Assembly: GCA_963677015.1 (NCBI GenBank) | Contig: OY781533.1 | Location: forward strand, 2,294,001 to 2,358,000 | Length of the DNA: 64,000 nt | Direction of reading: 5' to 3' | Origin: G963556115 sp963677015 | Lineage (GTDB): Bacteria; Planctomycetota; SZUA-567 | Part shown: one piece after another, positions 8,529 to 17,270 of the stretch | Position numbering within the stretch: the first letter of the stretch is position 1 | Layout of the letters: each line of letters starts with the position of its first letter | The notes under the pieces: model-generated | The model's input: the letters and a program-made list of their open reading frames with translations, nothing else | Databases searched by the model: none | Told to the model about the DNA's origin: nothing | Translations under genes and position numbers: made by a program

Positions 8529-10202
8529 CTACCCCATTACCTTCTCACCCGGCCACATCAGAATACCACCGTCCATCACATAGACATCGTTAAAGCCTGC
8601 AGCCTTGAGCATCAGTGCCGCCTCATAACCACGGAGTGAAATCTTACAGAAAGCCACTACCGGTTTATCACGTGGAATCGCATCAAGCTTGGTCCGTACC
8701 GCACCGAGAGGAATATGCAGAGTATCAGCAATATGCATCTGTTCATACTCGCCGGGTGACCGGACATCCAGTAGCGTAAAGTCCTTGCCTTCATCCCGCC
8801 ACTCCTTGACTGTAGCAGGTTTTACCCCTTGCATCAGACCATCAAATTTATTACGCATAACATCAGCCGCAACAATTATATTGTCCATAGCCGGTGAATA
8901 AGGAGGAGCATAACAGAGATCCACCTGTGCAAACTCGTCAAGATCCATCCCGCTATGCAATGCCATAGCCGCAACATTAACACGCTTATCAGCCTCACCA
9001 AGGCCTACTGCCTGTGCACCCAGCAGCTTTCTGGTCTTCTTATCCGCGATCAATTTCAGAAACAGCGGCTTGGCCTGCGGCATAAAATGTGGTTTATCCG
9101 GTGCCGGAGCCAGACAGTATTCAACATCATATCCTTCCGCGATAGCCTGCTTTTCAGTAAGACCTGTTCGGGCAACATTAAAATCAAAGACTTTGCATAC
9201 AGAACTGCCGACAACTCCCGGATAAGTATCAGCGATACCGCAAATATTGTTGGCCGCAACACGTCCCTGCTTATTTGCAGTAGATCCTAGAGGAATAAAG
9301 CACCCCTTGCCCGTGACAATATTCATGGTTTCAACACAGTCACCAGCTGCGTAAATATCATCATCGGAGGTCTGCATCTTGCCGTTTACAAGTATCGCGC
9401 CGGTATCCCCGATATCCAGTCCGGCATCTTTCGCCAGTTTTACGTTCGGACGCACACCAATGGAAACAATAACCATATCAGCCGGAATCTCACCTTTACT
9501 GGTCACAACCTTCTCAACCTTACCCTCACCAACAATGGCCTCAACCTTGGTAGCAGTCATAACCCTTACGCCATTGGCCTCCATATGTTTCTCGGTAAGT
9601 TCTGCCATCTCGGTATCGAGTATCGGCAGAATATTATCCAGCATTTCCACCATCGTAACCCTGCAGCCCATCGAAACCAGAGATTCAGTCATCTCCACCC
9701 CGATAAGCCCGCCGCCGACAACAACACAGTCAAGAGCCGTATGCCCGGCAAGACGTGCCTTTATTCCCTCTGCATCCTCAACCCCATGCAGTTTATAGAC
9801 ACCGTCAAGCTCTCTACCCGGAATAGGAGGAACCACCGGTGACGCCCCGGTACATAGCACCAGACTGTCATATGAGAGGTCTTCCTCACCCTGTGCGGAT
9901 GAAATCGTCAAAGTCTTTTTATCTCTGTTGATTGCTGTTGCTTCGGTATGATTTCTCACACTGAAATTCTTTACCTTCTGAAAGAAAGCCGCATCGCGGA
10001 CAACTCCGACAGGTGTAGACATTAGCTCTTTCTGCTCTTTGACCACTCCTGAAACATAATATGGCAGACCGCAGCCCGCATAAGATAAAAACTCACCACG
10101 CTCAATAACTGTAACCTGATCCTCAGGACAATTACGCATAATCTTAGCAGCCACCTTGGTTCCTGCCGCCACACCACCAACAATAATGATCTTCTTTGGC
10201 AT
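8529..10202 (-). CDS. CoA-disulfide reductase / rhodanese fusion (CoADR-RHD-like)
   Basis: A 557-residue cytoplasmic flavoprotein, the usual length for CoADR-RHD enzymes. It has an N-terminal FAD-binding motif GGVAAGTKVAAK, an active-site cysteine C44 in YAGCGLPYY, an NAD(P)H motif VVGGGLIGVEM (about residue 160), and FAD motif 2 IYAAGDCVE. A C-terminal rhodanese domain (about 460-557) carries the loop CKISLRG (C519 to R524). The family reduces CoA persulfide, CoA disulfide or polysulfide, and the rhodanese carries persulfide sulfur. A BASS-type transporter gene lies 48 bases upstream in the same direction, probably co-transcribed from a promoter covered by a CsoR/CstR-like operator. A role in sulfane-sulfur handling follows from family knowledge plus context. 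Confidence 0.92.
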   Translation of the reverse strand: MPKKIIIVGGVAAGTKVAAKIMRNCPEDQVTVIERGEFLSYAGCGLPYYVSGVVKEQKELMSTPVGVVRDAAFFQKVKNFSVRNHTEATAINRDKKTLTISSAQGEEDLSYDSLVLCTGASPVVPPIPGRELDGVYKLHGVEDAEGIKARLAGHTALDCVVVGGGLIGVEMTESLVSMGCRVTMVEMLDNILPILDTEMAELTEKHMEANGVRVMTATKVEAIVGEGKVEKVVTSKGEIPADMVIVSIGVRPNVKLAKDAGLDIGDTGAILVNGKMQTSDDDIYAAGDCVETMNIVTGKGCFIPLGSTANKQGRVAANNICGIADTYPGVVGSSVCKVFDFNVARTGLTEKQAIAEGYDVEYCLAPAPDKPHFMPQAKPLFLKLIADKKTRKLLGAQAVGLGEADKRVNVAAMALHSGMDLDEFAQVDLCYAPPYSPAMDNIIVAADVMRNKFDGLMQGVKPATVKEWRDEGKDFTLLDVRSPGEYEQMHIADTLHIPLGAVRTKLDAIPRDKPVVAFCKISLRGYEAALMLKAAGFNDVYVMDGGILMWPGEKVMG

Positions 10203-10250
10203 TTCTTCGCCTCCATTAACTGATTTTAAAGGGTTACTAATTATATTATT

Positions 10251-11219
10251 TTAAGACTCACCATATATTTTTGCAGTCAGTTTCACAATCCATGCCGCAG
10301 ACTGCACCTGAATTATATAGCCAAGTGTTATTACCAGAGCAATATCCGAACCTTCCTTACCGAATGCGGTCATGGCAATAGCCAGAGCTATCGAGAGATT
10401 TCGCATCACAGTTCCATAAAGAAGAGCGATTGCATTATCACGCTTAAAAAATATTTTGCCTATTAAAATACTCAGAATAAAATTTATTACGTAAAGCAGC
10501 AGAACCGGAATAAAGATATCCAGAATTATCTCCGGTTTCTGTAAAATCCCCTGGGCTTTCAACGCCATTGCGACAAAAACAATTCCTACAACACCCAAGG
10601 TTGAAAACGGCGGAAATTTCTGTTTTATCTCACTCTGATAACGTTCTTTACCATAACGGGAAATAAGAAATCGCTGCGTTATATTCCCCAGAACCAATGG
10701 AAGGAATACAATAATTGCGATCTGCCGAAAAATCCCAGCCATGTCAATTTCAATACTGGCTCCAAGCAGCATTTGAATATATAATGGAGCCAATACCGAT
10801 CCAAGTATCAAACCGATAACCGTCATCTTTACCGCCGCCTCGATATTTCCTTTCGCCATTCCAGTCCAGGATATTGTCATTCCGGAAGTCGGCAATAATC
10901 CGGTAAGCAGCAATCCCAAAGCCAGAAATGGTTTATCCCGAAAGAACACCCAGCCGATAGCGTAAGTAATAAAAGGAACAACAGCAAAATTTATGACCTG
11001 TGTAACTCCCTGCACACTCCAGTCACCACCTTCAAAAATTTTTCTCACTTGAAGATTGACCATCATAGGATAAACCATGAGAAAAGTCAGCGGCACAATA
11101 GCCAACTTTAAAAACCTTACCTCAAAACTTATCCCCACAACAAATCCAAGAATCATCATTACCGGAATAGTAAGTATCAGATTCTTCTGCATCCAGCGCA
11201 ATAACGCCATAAAAAACAC
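10251..11219 (-). CDS. BASS/ACR3-superfamily transporter (bile acid:sodium symporter fold)
   Basis: A 322-residue inner-membrane protein with about ten hydrophobic helices. It belongs to the bile acid:sodium symporter/ACR3 superfamily: the length fits, and the crossover-type segments GLLPTSGMTISWTGMAKGN and GTVMRNLSIALAIAMTAFG match family positions. The cysteine that marks true ACR3 arsenite exporters in the first of these segments is absent (TSG in its place), so arsenite export is not supported. Being next to a CoA-disulfide reductase/rhodanese and behind a possible sulfur- or copper-sensing operator, it may move a sulfur compound or another organic anion. That is inference. The start ATG is preceded by a modest GGGATGGAGT stretch. 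Confidence 0.8.
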   Translation of the reverse strand: MFFMALLRWMQKNLILTIPVMMILGFVVGISFEVRFLKLAIVPLTFLMVYPMMVNLQVRKIFEGGDWSVQGVTQVINFAVVPFITYAIGWVFFRDKPFLALGLLLTGLLPTSGMTISWTGMAKGNIEAAVKMTVIGLILGSVLAPLYIQMLLGASIEIDMAGIFRQIAIIVFLPLVLGNITQRFLISRYGKERYQSEIKQKFPPFSTLGVVGIVFVAMALKAQGILQKPEIILDIFIPVLLLYVINFILSILIGKIFFKRDNAIALLYGTVMRNLSIALAIAMTAFGKEGSDIALVITLGYIIQVQSAAWIVKLTAKIYGES

Positions 11220-11412
11220 TCCATCCCTGCACCTTTTTAAAAGGTACAGATTAATAAATTATATCATCTGAAAATAATGCCCGCAACCTGAAATCATTAT
11301 CACATATTATTTTTAAAAGTAAGATTAATTTAAAATAATCCACATTTATAAAGGCATAACGATTTACGCACCAGAGTAGAAATAACCCAGCAAATACTCG
11401 CCGATTCACTTA

Positions 11413-11456
11413 ATACCCTACCGGGGTATAGTACAACAATTAATATCATTTGTCAA
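11413..11456 (-). promoter_or_regulatory. Sigma70 promoter with overlapping CsoR/CstR-type operator
   Basis: Reading the minus strand, TTGACA (11451-11456) and TACTAT (11428-11433) are separated by exactly 17 bases, a near-consensus housekeeping promoter pointing at the transporter and reductase genes. An inverted repeat ATACCC-N5-GGGTAT (11413-11418 and 11424-11429) covers the -10 box and the expected start site. The TACCC...GGGGTA pattern matches what I recall of operators for the CsoR/CstR repressor family, which sense copper or persulfides. No gene for such a repressor is in this window. The leader to the first ATG would be about 200 bases. Confidence 0.65.
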
Positions 11457-11610
11457 TAACTTTTTTTGAACTAGCATCATTTAATTTATTATTTTTAAAA
11501 TTATCATAATCATTAACTACTTGTTAAACAACAAACACTATAGAGCGTGTTAAGTAAATATTACGCGATCAAGTTTTACAAAGATCACAAAATCGACATT
11601 TAATAATATT

Positions 11611-11657
11611 AACTATAAAGGCCACGGAACAGTTAGTGTTCTGTGGCCTTTATAGTT
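11611..11657 (-). terminator. Terminator of the URO-D family gene
   Basis: A 20-bp stem (11611-11630 with 11638-11657, one G-U pair, 7-base loop) lies about 50 bases past the stop of the minus-strand gene at 11709. The trailing sequence on the minus strand is AT-rich. Confidence 0.7.
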
Positions 11658-11708
11658 AAAAAATCAAATAATCTTTGATTCAACCGGAGAAAGTATCACC
11701 GGTATAAA

Positions 11709-12845
11709 TTACCCCTCTTCATAAAAAGAATGCAGCTGCTCGTACAGCTTTTCCTGATCTGCCGGATCCTGACAGTAAGTAACCGCTATAACCTTCATAT
11801 CCTTGCCTATAAGTTCTTTAAAATACGGCAGCACAGTATCAGAATCACCAACACAGCGTGCATTCAGAATTATCCCAGTGCCTGAGAGCAATTCTCTAAA
11901 CTTCGCAGGAGGATTACATATAGGATCGGTCTGAGGTGAAAACGCGCCATCGACAGTCAGGATATTTCTGAATCCTGTCACCATCTCGAGTTTATTCGAC
12001 CAGTCACCGCAGGAATGAAAGACCACACCGCCAAATTCATCTCCCAGGCGCTCGTGAATTGACTTGAAGACCGAAGAGTACTGCTCCTGAGAGAACATCA
12101 CAACATTATCAGTACTCTCACCAACCCCTGCAAAACACCGGCTGCTGGCAAACCCGTGCCCAGGTTTGGCGAGCACATCACCTAAAAGTTCCCGTTGCTT
12201 CTGCAGAAATTCTATCAATAGATCACCCAGCAGACCGGCAGCTTTCTCTACTGTCTCCGGCTCATCAATCAAATCCATACAGAAATCACTCATCGACATT
12301 AAATACGAAAACATATTAACAGGTGCCTGCACATCGGAGTATGAAATCGGTATCTGCCCTCCGGTCTTTTCCAGAAAATATTCTATACGCTCAAGTATAA
12401 CCCGCCCTACCGGGCTCTGATGAATCGGCACATAATCAGCATTAAGAATATCCTCCGCAGTTTCAAACCTCGGTTCAACCGCCGGAGCCTGACCCTCTTC
12501 CCAGATATATTCCCCGCCAAATGCGGAGGCTATATATCCTATACCATACCAGGGTTCCAGAAAATTGGCGATATCCGCTTTATACCCCATGCTCTTCTCA
12601 AGCACACCCAGCTGCAGCGCTAAGGAATCTGCGTGTTCACGGCATTTATCATAATAAACACCTTCACCACGCATCCGGCGATATACCTGAATCCCGGAAT
12701 CGGCTTCAAAAAATTTCATATTACCCTGCAGCAAGCCAGCCTCATAATCATGATATCGACCAAAATCAAAATCGTCCGGCTCAATCCTCTGAGCAGATGT
12801 CGCCTGTGAATCCGCAAGAGTAATGTCAAATCCCTTCTCTGCCAT
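11709..12845 (-). CDS. Uroporphyrinogen decarboxylase (URO-D) family protein
   Basis: A 378-residue soluble protein of the URO-D/MtaA superfamily, whose members are haem enzymes or corrinoid methyltransferases. Supporting segments are PISYSDVQAPVNMFSYLMSM, a run of acidic helices (LIDEPETVEKAAGLL), the mid-C-terminal VVFHSCGDWSNKL with a candidate zinc His/Cys pair, and ILNARCVGDSDTVLPYFKELIG. No other haem gene is near, and true HemE usually has an N-terminal RxPVWxMRQAG motif that is absent here, so a methyltransferase-like or unknown role is more likely. Such orphan paralogues are abundant in Lentisphaerota and related groups. AAGGAG lies about 10 bases before the ATG. The gene stands alone. 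Confidence 0.8.
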   Translation of the reverse strand: MAEKGFDITLADSQATSAQRIEPDDFDFGRYHDYEAGLLQGNMKFFEADSGIQVYRRMRGEGVYYDKCREHADSLALQLGVLEKSMGYKADIANFLEPWYGIGYIASAFGGEYIWEEGQAPAVEPRFETAEDILNADYVPIHQSPVGRVILERIEYFLEKTGGQIPISYSDVQAPVNMFSYLMSMSDFCMDLIDEPETVEKAAGLLGDLLIEFLQKQRELLGDVLAKPGHGFASSRCFAGVGESTDNVVMFSQEQYSSVFKSIHERLGDEFGGVVFHSCGDWSNKLEMVTGFRNILTVDGAFSPQTDPICNPPAKFRELLSGTGIILNARCVGDSDTVLPYFKELIGKDMKVIAVTYCQDPADQEKLYEQLHSFYEEG

Positions 12846-13156
12846 CTGTTACAATCTCCTTCCACCAATTACCGTATCAGCATATTAAGAAATACGATAA
12901 AAATCCGTCACCGCCGGCTACAGCTCAAAAATAACTCTACATTAATTAATATTCAATATTATCTTAACTTATAATTCAGCTAATTCAAGTATAATACCAC
13001 TTGTTTTTCATATAATAAAACCTTTTTTCAAAACCATCCTGCCTAAAGAGACTGAAAATAGACTACAGGCCCCTGTTAATACGCCCAAAATAACAATAGC
13101 AAAAAAAATTCCGGCCGTTAAAAGCCGGAATTCACCAAATTTTTTATTCTGTACCC
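12846..13156. other. Intergenic region, terminator at its right end
   Basis: No gene seen. It is AT-rich and contains the terminator of the flagellar operon at 13101-13132 and the unrecognised promoter region of the URO-D gene. Confidence 0.6.
13101..13132 (-). terminator. Rho-independent terminator of the flagellar ring/rod operon
   Basis: A 9-bp GC-rich stem (13107-13115 with 13124-13132) is followed on the minus strand by eight Ts (13101-13108). It lies 25 bases past the flgN-like stop and closes the operon. Confidence 0.88.
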
Positions 13157-13654
13157 TTAAGCCCGCCGGTCAAGGATACTTAGCCCGCCTCCGGAATTAT
13201 GACCACTCTTATCATAGGTATTATTCCTGCCGGCGCGCCCCTTTATCATGTTCATAAACTCATCAACATGTGCAATTGAAGCTTTGAGCAGCTCTTCATT
13301 CTGCCGATTACGAAATCTGAATTTCTCCAGCACGTGTTTAATCTTATTCTGGACATCATACAGTTCTTTACCTTTAGCACCGAGAAGCACTATCAGTGAC
13401 TTTAGTTTCACCGGACGCTTACTCCGCGCGACACCGCATTCATCCTCAAGCTTCTCAGAAAGCATAGACCGCATTCCTTCCGCCTTATTCACCTTCTCCA
13501 ATAATCGATATTCCTGCTCCAGTATCTTCTCCAAAGCGGTAATATCACCGGCGATTATAGCCTCGCGTTTTGCCTCTGCCTGCTTAAGCAACTTTGCATA
13601 CAACGCTGTCATATGCTCTAAAATTGCCTTTAAATTCTCTACTGTACTCTTCAT
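13157..13654 (-). CDS. flgN: FlgN-family flagellar export chaperone
   Basis: A 165-residue, almost entirely helical protein with heptad-like charged repeats (residues 1-140) and a disordered tail ending in SGGGLSILDRRA. That tail, with a YxxxG element before it, is the FlgN family pattern. FlgN binds the hook-filament junction proteins FlgK and FlgL and pilots them to the flagellar export gate. It is the last gene of the leftward flagellar operon, 21 bases after flgJ, with GAGGAGG 8 bases before its ATG. No flgK or flgL gene is in the window. The assignment rests on helical content, length, tail and position. Confidence 0.78.
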   Translation of the reverse strand: MKSTVENLKAILEHMTALYAKLLKQAEAKREAIIAGDITALEKILEQEYRLLEKVNKAEGMRSMLSEKLEDECGVARSKRPVKLKSLIVLLGAKGKELYDVQNKIKHVLEKFRFRNRQNEELLKASIAHVDEFMNMIKGRAGRNNTYDKSGHNSGGGLSILDRRA

Positions 13655-13675
13655 AGTACCATCCTCCTCAAGGTT

Positions 13676-14104
13676 CTACCCCTGTCCTCCAATATTGGCT
13701 GTCGCATTACCTTCCGACTCTGTCTTCAAAAACTGACCATACGCACTTGCTGCTGAATTTCGTTTCATTGAATCATACACCATACCCGCGAAACTTTTTG
13801 AATCCCCTTCAATGTTACCGCTATATGCTATATCACGCGCCCATTCATCATCAAGCATCCCCTGAAAAATCTTCTCTGCCTGACCTCCATTCATAAAGTC
13901 ACTGACATCGACTGTAGAACGCATATTCTTCATCATCTGCCCCAAAAACATACCGGCGAATTCCCGTGAAGCCAGCTTCATTCCTTTCTCGGAATCATTC
14001 TTGGCAATCGCGGCAGCACGTAACAAAGCACTTTTACCGGAACTTGCAGTCAAGTTCACCTGAGTATCTGCCCCCAGACCTTCATTTGCATCTACAGTCA
14101 ACAT
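13676..14104 (-). CDS. flgJ: FlgJ N-terminal-type rod-binding protein (no muramidase domain)
   Basis: A 142-residue protein matching the rod-binding domain of FlgJ: REFAGMFLGQMMKNMRSTV, then a GGQAEKIFQGMLDDEWARDIA segment near residues 75-95. In enterobacteria this domain caps the growing rod and is fused to a peptidoglycan hydrolase. Here the hydrolase half is absent, as in many non-enterobacterial flagellar systems, so another lytic enzyme must open the wall. The ATG follows the flgI stop after one base, and its ribosome site AAGGTGG is inside the flgI 3' end, indicating translational coupling. Confidence 0.87.
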   Translation of the reverse strand: MLTVDANEGLGADTQVNLTASSGKSALLRAAAIAKNDSEKGMKLASREFAGMFLGQMMKNMRSTVDVSDFMNGGQAEKIFQGMLDDEWARDIAYSGNIEGDSKSFAGMVYDSMKRNSAASAYGQFLKTESEGNATANIGGQG

Positions 14105-14105
14105 T

Positions 14106-15230
14106 TTATTCCACCTTCAGCTCGGCCTGAATCAGGCCAGCCGCCTTCATTTCCTGAAGAATAACGATAATATCATCGGTAGTACAACGCATAGCCGCCA
14201 GTGTATCCACCAGACTCTGCAGACTTCGTCTACCGCTACCGCCGGATTCATTCGGTCCAAAGACATCAACCAGACCTCGCGGATCATCAGCATTCAGGTT
14301 ATACCGCGGATCCTGCCCGTTATTTTCCGGCGCCAGAGTAACCGTACGCCCTTTATAACTGATAAACCCAGGCATTACCTGAACATCACCACTGACAATC
14401 GCCGAACCTCGCTGCTTATTTATCCGTATCTCCGCCACAGATTGCAGCTCAACATCAATATCAAGCACCATGGCAATATACCGCACCTTCTCGTTCATAT
14501 ACATTTGAGGTATTTTTACAATCACCTCTTTAGCATCACTTGCAATAGCCACTTTGGGTGCATTATCATTGTCACTGCCGAAACCATATACCCGTGACAG
14601 ATCAGGATTGGTCTTACGGTCACCGTTAATATTTGATGCCACTGTCGCCGCATCAAGAAAATTAGGGTTATTCAAGACCAGTCTGAACATACCGTTTTTA
14701 TCCCAGACCGAGCGATTCATCATCTTGGTATTGAGGAGCAGACCGCCATCATTAATAAAGCCCGTTGTAGGATTATCACCGACAGCCACTCTTCCCATAG
14801 CTCTGACAATCGCATCCTCACCGGTACCGAATGAGAGATAGCAGCTTTTAAGCACACCATTAGCCAGACTCTTGGCATCTCCTATAGAACTTACCCGCAG
14901 ATTTACCCTGTCACCTGGACGAGAGAATGGCTTGATTTCAGCATCAATCTTTACAAAAGCAATATTATCTGTAGCAAGATCATCCGCTGAAAAGTTATAT
15001 TTATTCGCCTCAAGATATTTTTTAATCATTATCTTGGCCGCATCAACACTGTCCCCAGTGCCATTCAGACCGGTAACAATACCCTGACCTTCAACTCGTA
15101 AAGCATCAGCTCCAAGCAAACGACAGAACGAACGTATCTTGACCGCCTGCGCTCTTTCCGCTTTGAATACGACACAGACCATGAGTAAAACCAGTAACAG
15201 ACCGATCCTCTTGCCAACTATTCTCTTCAT
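14106..15230 (-). CDS. flgI: Flagellar P-ring protein FlgI
   Basis: A 374-residue periplasmic protein. The start was chosen at MKRIVGKRIGLLLVLL because AAGGA lies 8 bases upstream and it opens a signal peptide ending near AQA; a nearer ATG would put the ribosome site in contact with the start, and the longest frame uses TTG. FlgI family segments are visible: LLGADALRVEGQGIVTGLNGTGDS, VNLRVSSIGDAKSLANGVL, VAVGDNPTTGFINDGG, and the end SLQSLVDTLAAMRCTTDDIIVILQEMKAAGLIQAEL. FlgI polymerises around the rod in the peptidoglycan layer. It sits in the usual order flgA-flgH-flgI-flgJ. Confidence 0.95.
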   Translation of the reverse strand: MKRIVGKRIGLLLVLLMVCVVFKAERAQAVKIRSFCRLLGADALRVEGQGIVTGLNGTGDSVDAAKIMIKKYLEANKYNFSADDLATDNIAFVKIDAEIKPFSRPGDRVNLRVSSIGDAKSLANGVLKSCYLSFGTGEDAIVRAMGRVAVGDNPTTGFINDGGLLLNTKMMNRSVWDKNGMFRLVLNNPNFLDAATVASNINGDRKTNPDLSRVYGFGSDNDNAPKVAIASDAKEVIVKIPQMYMNEKVRYIAMVLDIDVELQSVAEIRINKQRGSAIVSGDVQVMPGFISYKGRTVTLAPENNGQDPRYNLNADDPRGLVDVFGPNESGGSGRRSLQSLVDTLAAMRCTTDDIIVILQEMKAAGLIQAELKVE

Positions 15231-15289
15231 CCAAATCATCCTTGAAATCAATCGGTAATTAACACCGTGTTTCCATATATCAGTTCGTA

Positions 15290-16069
15290 TTAGAACGGCT
15301 TAAACTTGCTGACGAACTCAGAAAGCCATCCCTGCTTGATTGTATCACTAACATCACCTTCACCGATCAGTTCCACCTTCAGATCAATAATTTTAGAACT
15401 GTCTACCTCGGAATCCTCATTCAGATCATTCGGATTAACTGTTCCCAGAAGAGATATTACCTGAATCTCATTATTTACCTTGATCGTCTTTTTCGCCTCA
15501 ACTACCAGATTACCATTCGGCAGTACCTGTATTACCTCACCACTGAGTGAAGTCGTAAAGGTGTTACTACGATTTGTCTCACCCTGACCATCATGCGAAT
15601 GACTTGAATCCATATTGACCTGCGCATAATCATCGGTATTCAGTGAGGTATTTATGGTTCCGTCACTACTCTTCATAGAATACGGCTGCAATACGGTATC
15701 ACCATTGTCATTGGTAGTCAGGTTGAACCAGTTATTAAGATTCCAGATCGCCGAAGTTTCCGAAGAAAGAGAGGTATCAGCGGAAATATTACTATCAGTA
15801 CTCTCATCAACGACAAAGGTCACTCTATCATGCACCTTACTGGCTCTCGGTTTAATCATATCATTCTTAAATCCGCCGAAAGCAGCATAGAATTTCGCCT
15901 CCACCCGCTGCTCAGCCAGACTCATCTCAATATCTTCCTCTTCAAGCAGTCTGGTGGCATTTTCCATCGGGCTTATTACTCCAAAGCCGTCGCTCTGAGC
16001 CGTAGCGGCAGTTGCGTAACCAAGCACCACCAGCAGCAGAAGTGAACTCAAGCTCTTACCTAATCCCAT
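15290..16069 (-). CDS. flgH: Flagellar L-ring protein FlgH, apparently not a lipoprotein
   Basis: A 259-residue protein. The start at MGLGKSLSSLLLLVVLG has AGGAG 8 bases upstream and opens a signal peptide ending near ATA/QSD. The C-terminal half is clearly FlgH: FTTSLSGEVIQVLPNGNLVV, EAKKTIKVNNEIQVISLLG, VNPNDLN and the final GWLSEFVSKFKPF; the earlier DRVTFVVDES matches the GDxVTVxIxE region. The L-ring forms the outer-membrane bushing of the flagellum. Unusually there is no lipobox and I find no cysteine in the whole predicted protein, whereas FlgH is normally an outer-membrane lipoprotein. It lies between flgA and flgI with gaps of 53 and 59 bases. Confidence 0.93.
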   Translation of the reverse strand: MGLGKSLSSLLLLVVLGYATAATAQSDGFGVISPMENATRLLEEEDIEMSLAEQRVEAKFYAAFGGFKNDMIKPRASKVHDRVTFVVDESTDSNISADTSLSSETSAIWNLNNWFNLTTNDNGDTVLQPYSMKSSDGTINTSLNTDDYAQVNMDSSHSHDGQGETNRSNTFTTSLSGEVIQVLPNGNLVVEAKKTIKVNNEIQVISLLGTVNPNDLNEDSEVDSSKIIDLKVELIGEGDVSDTIKQGWLSEFVSKFKPF

Positions 16070-16122
16070 AAAACAGACTCCTGTATTTTTATACGAATCA
16101 TTCATAATAAAACTTCAATCAA

Positions 16123-17211
16123 CTATAACGCATTCATAGGCATATCAGCCATATTTCTGCCTGTCACCCGCACCGGATAAATATTCTTACTCACAACCGA
16201 TTCTACCTTGATGGTATCTCCAGAGTTACCGCTACCCAGAGCCAGAGCCATCTCCTTGATAGAGAAGCCATTACCCTGAATCAGTACGGTTACCATCTCA
16301 CCCTTTTCAATATCCAGCGGTTTACCAAAGTAAGCGGCGCTCACCGGCATACCCTCGCGTAACGAACGAAGTGCCATCCGCCCGTTGATATCCTTGGGTG
16401 CAAGCTGCTCAAGTACCATCCCAGGCTTATAATCAACGCGTTTTATTACCACATCCTGCTCGCGTACGATTTCGCCCTTTTTAATACTGCGGGCCATGAC
16501 CGGAAGCTCTGTCTGCATATCAATTGTAGCATCAACCGAAGCATAGCCGGCAACCTGTCCTTTATTTGTAAAGACAATAGCCAGCGTAACTCTTCCCGGA
16601 ATCTTTCCGCGTTCTATGCCCTCAACCTTGGCAAGACCTTTGCTTGAACCGTCAAGCTCAAACCTGTTTACAGTTGTCTGCAGCATCACCTGAACATTTG
16701 AACCGAGTTTACTCGCCACAAACTCCTTTATTGCCTGACGCACAGCCTCAGCGGTCTCAGCCTCTTTAACCTTCTGAAGATACTCCGCATACTTACCGCT
16801 ACCTCCGAACCCCTGACCGGGCTCTACCTTGGCAATCACCTCATTATTCCGAGATTTTTCGGCAGTATTATCCGCAAATACCGGTTTATTCGCCTCAACA
16901 GCACCAATATTACGGGATACCGAAACTCCAAGACTTCCGGTAAAAATAACCCCTTTACCCAACCCGATATCCATCAGACGTTCGGTTATATCCGAACGCA
17001 AAAGAGTCATTGAACCGCCACTGCGCGGTGAAGGTCCCAGAAAAACCTTCTTAATCTTCTCGGCATTATCCCCAGTAACGGTAGCGATATCCGAGAGCTT
17101 CATATACTCTGAATCAACAACCACGGAACGCTGAAGATTGATCTCAACATCAGCCAGAAGGCTACCGCTACTCATCAGTATCAGAAAAAAAGTTATCCAT
17201 AACTTTTTCAT
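16123..17211 (-). CDS. flgA: Flagellar P-ring assembly chaperone FlgA
   Basis: A 362-residue periplasmic protein. The start at MKKLWITFFLILM has AGAGGAA 6-7 bases upstream and opens a signal peptide ending about SLLA/DVE; the longer frame begins with an unsupported TTG. The C-terminal 150 residues hold the FlgA SAF-like region: VMARSIKKGEIVREQDVVIKRVD, then GRMALRSLREGMPVSAAYFGKP and ENVRV-like VVSKNIYPVRVTGRN. FlgA helps FlgI polymerise into the P-ring. It is longer than enterobacterial FlgA (about 220 residues) because of an N-terminal extension that includes a region resembling a duplicated beta domain (about residues 25-100). Confidence 0.9.
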   Translation of the reverse strand: MKKLWITFFLILMSSGSLLADVEINLQRSVVVDSEYMKLSDIATVTGDNAEKIKKVFLGPSPRSGGSMTLLRSDITERLMDIGLGKGVIFTGSLGVSVSRNIGAVEANKPVFADNTAEKSRNNEVIAKVEPGQGFGGSGKYAEYLQKVKEAETAEAVRQAIKEFVASKLGSNVQVMLQTTVNRFELDGSSKGLAKVEGIERGKIPGRVTLAIVFTNKGQVAGYASVDATIDMQTELPVMARSIKKGEIVREQDVVIKRVDYKPGMVLEQLAPKDINGRMALRSLREGMPVSAAYFGKPLDIEKGEMVTVLIQGNGFSIKEMALALGSGNSGDTIKVESVVSKNIYPVRVTGRNMADMPMNAL

Positions 17212-17270
17212 AGCCAGTTCCTCTTTCCTTATTACCGCAATCAATACCAAATTAAAATCAATTTATACTA

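Larger units (their letters stand above)
11220..11708. other. Intergenic region: promoter/operator, leader and terminator
   Basis: No coding frame is supported. It holds the promoter/operator at 11413-11456, an AT-rich leader of about 200 bases with a short hairpin (about 11230-11247, ACC-T/A-rich-GGT) before the transporter start, and the terminator at 11611-11657 belonging to the URO-D gene. Confidence 0.7.

Noticed and set aside
9379..9798. 139-residue plus-strand frame inside the CoA-disulfide reductase gene
   Set aside because: It is an antisense shadow of a clearly conserved flavoprotein; rich in Ser/Thr/Pro, as expected from reverse complements of GC-biased codons.
10251..11219. ACR3 arsenite exporter
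   Set aside because: The characteristic cysteine in the fourth-helix region is absent and no ars genes are near.
13248..13736. 162-residue plus-strand frame across flgN and flgJ
   Set aside because: It spans two well-supported minus-strand genes and their junction, has no ribosome site and shows shadow composition.
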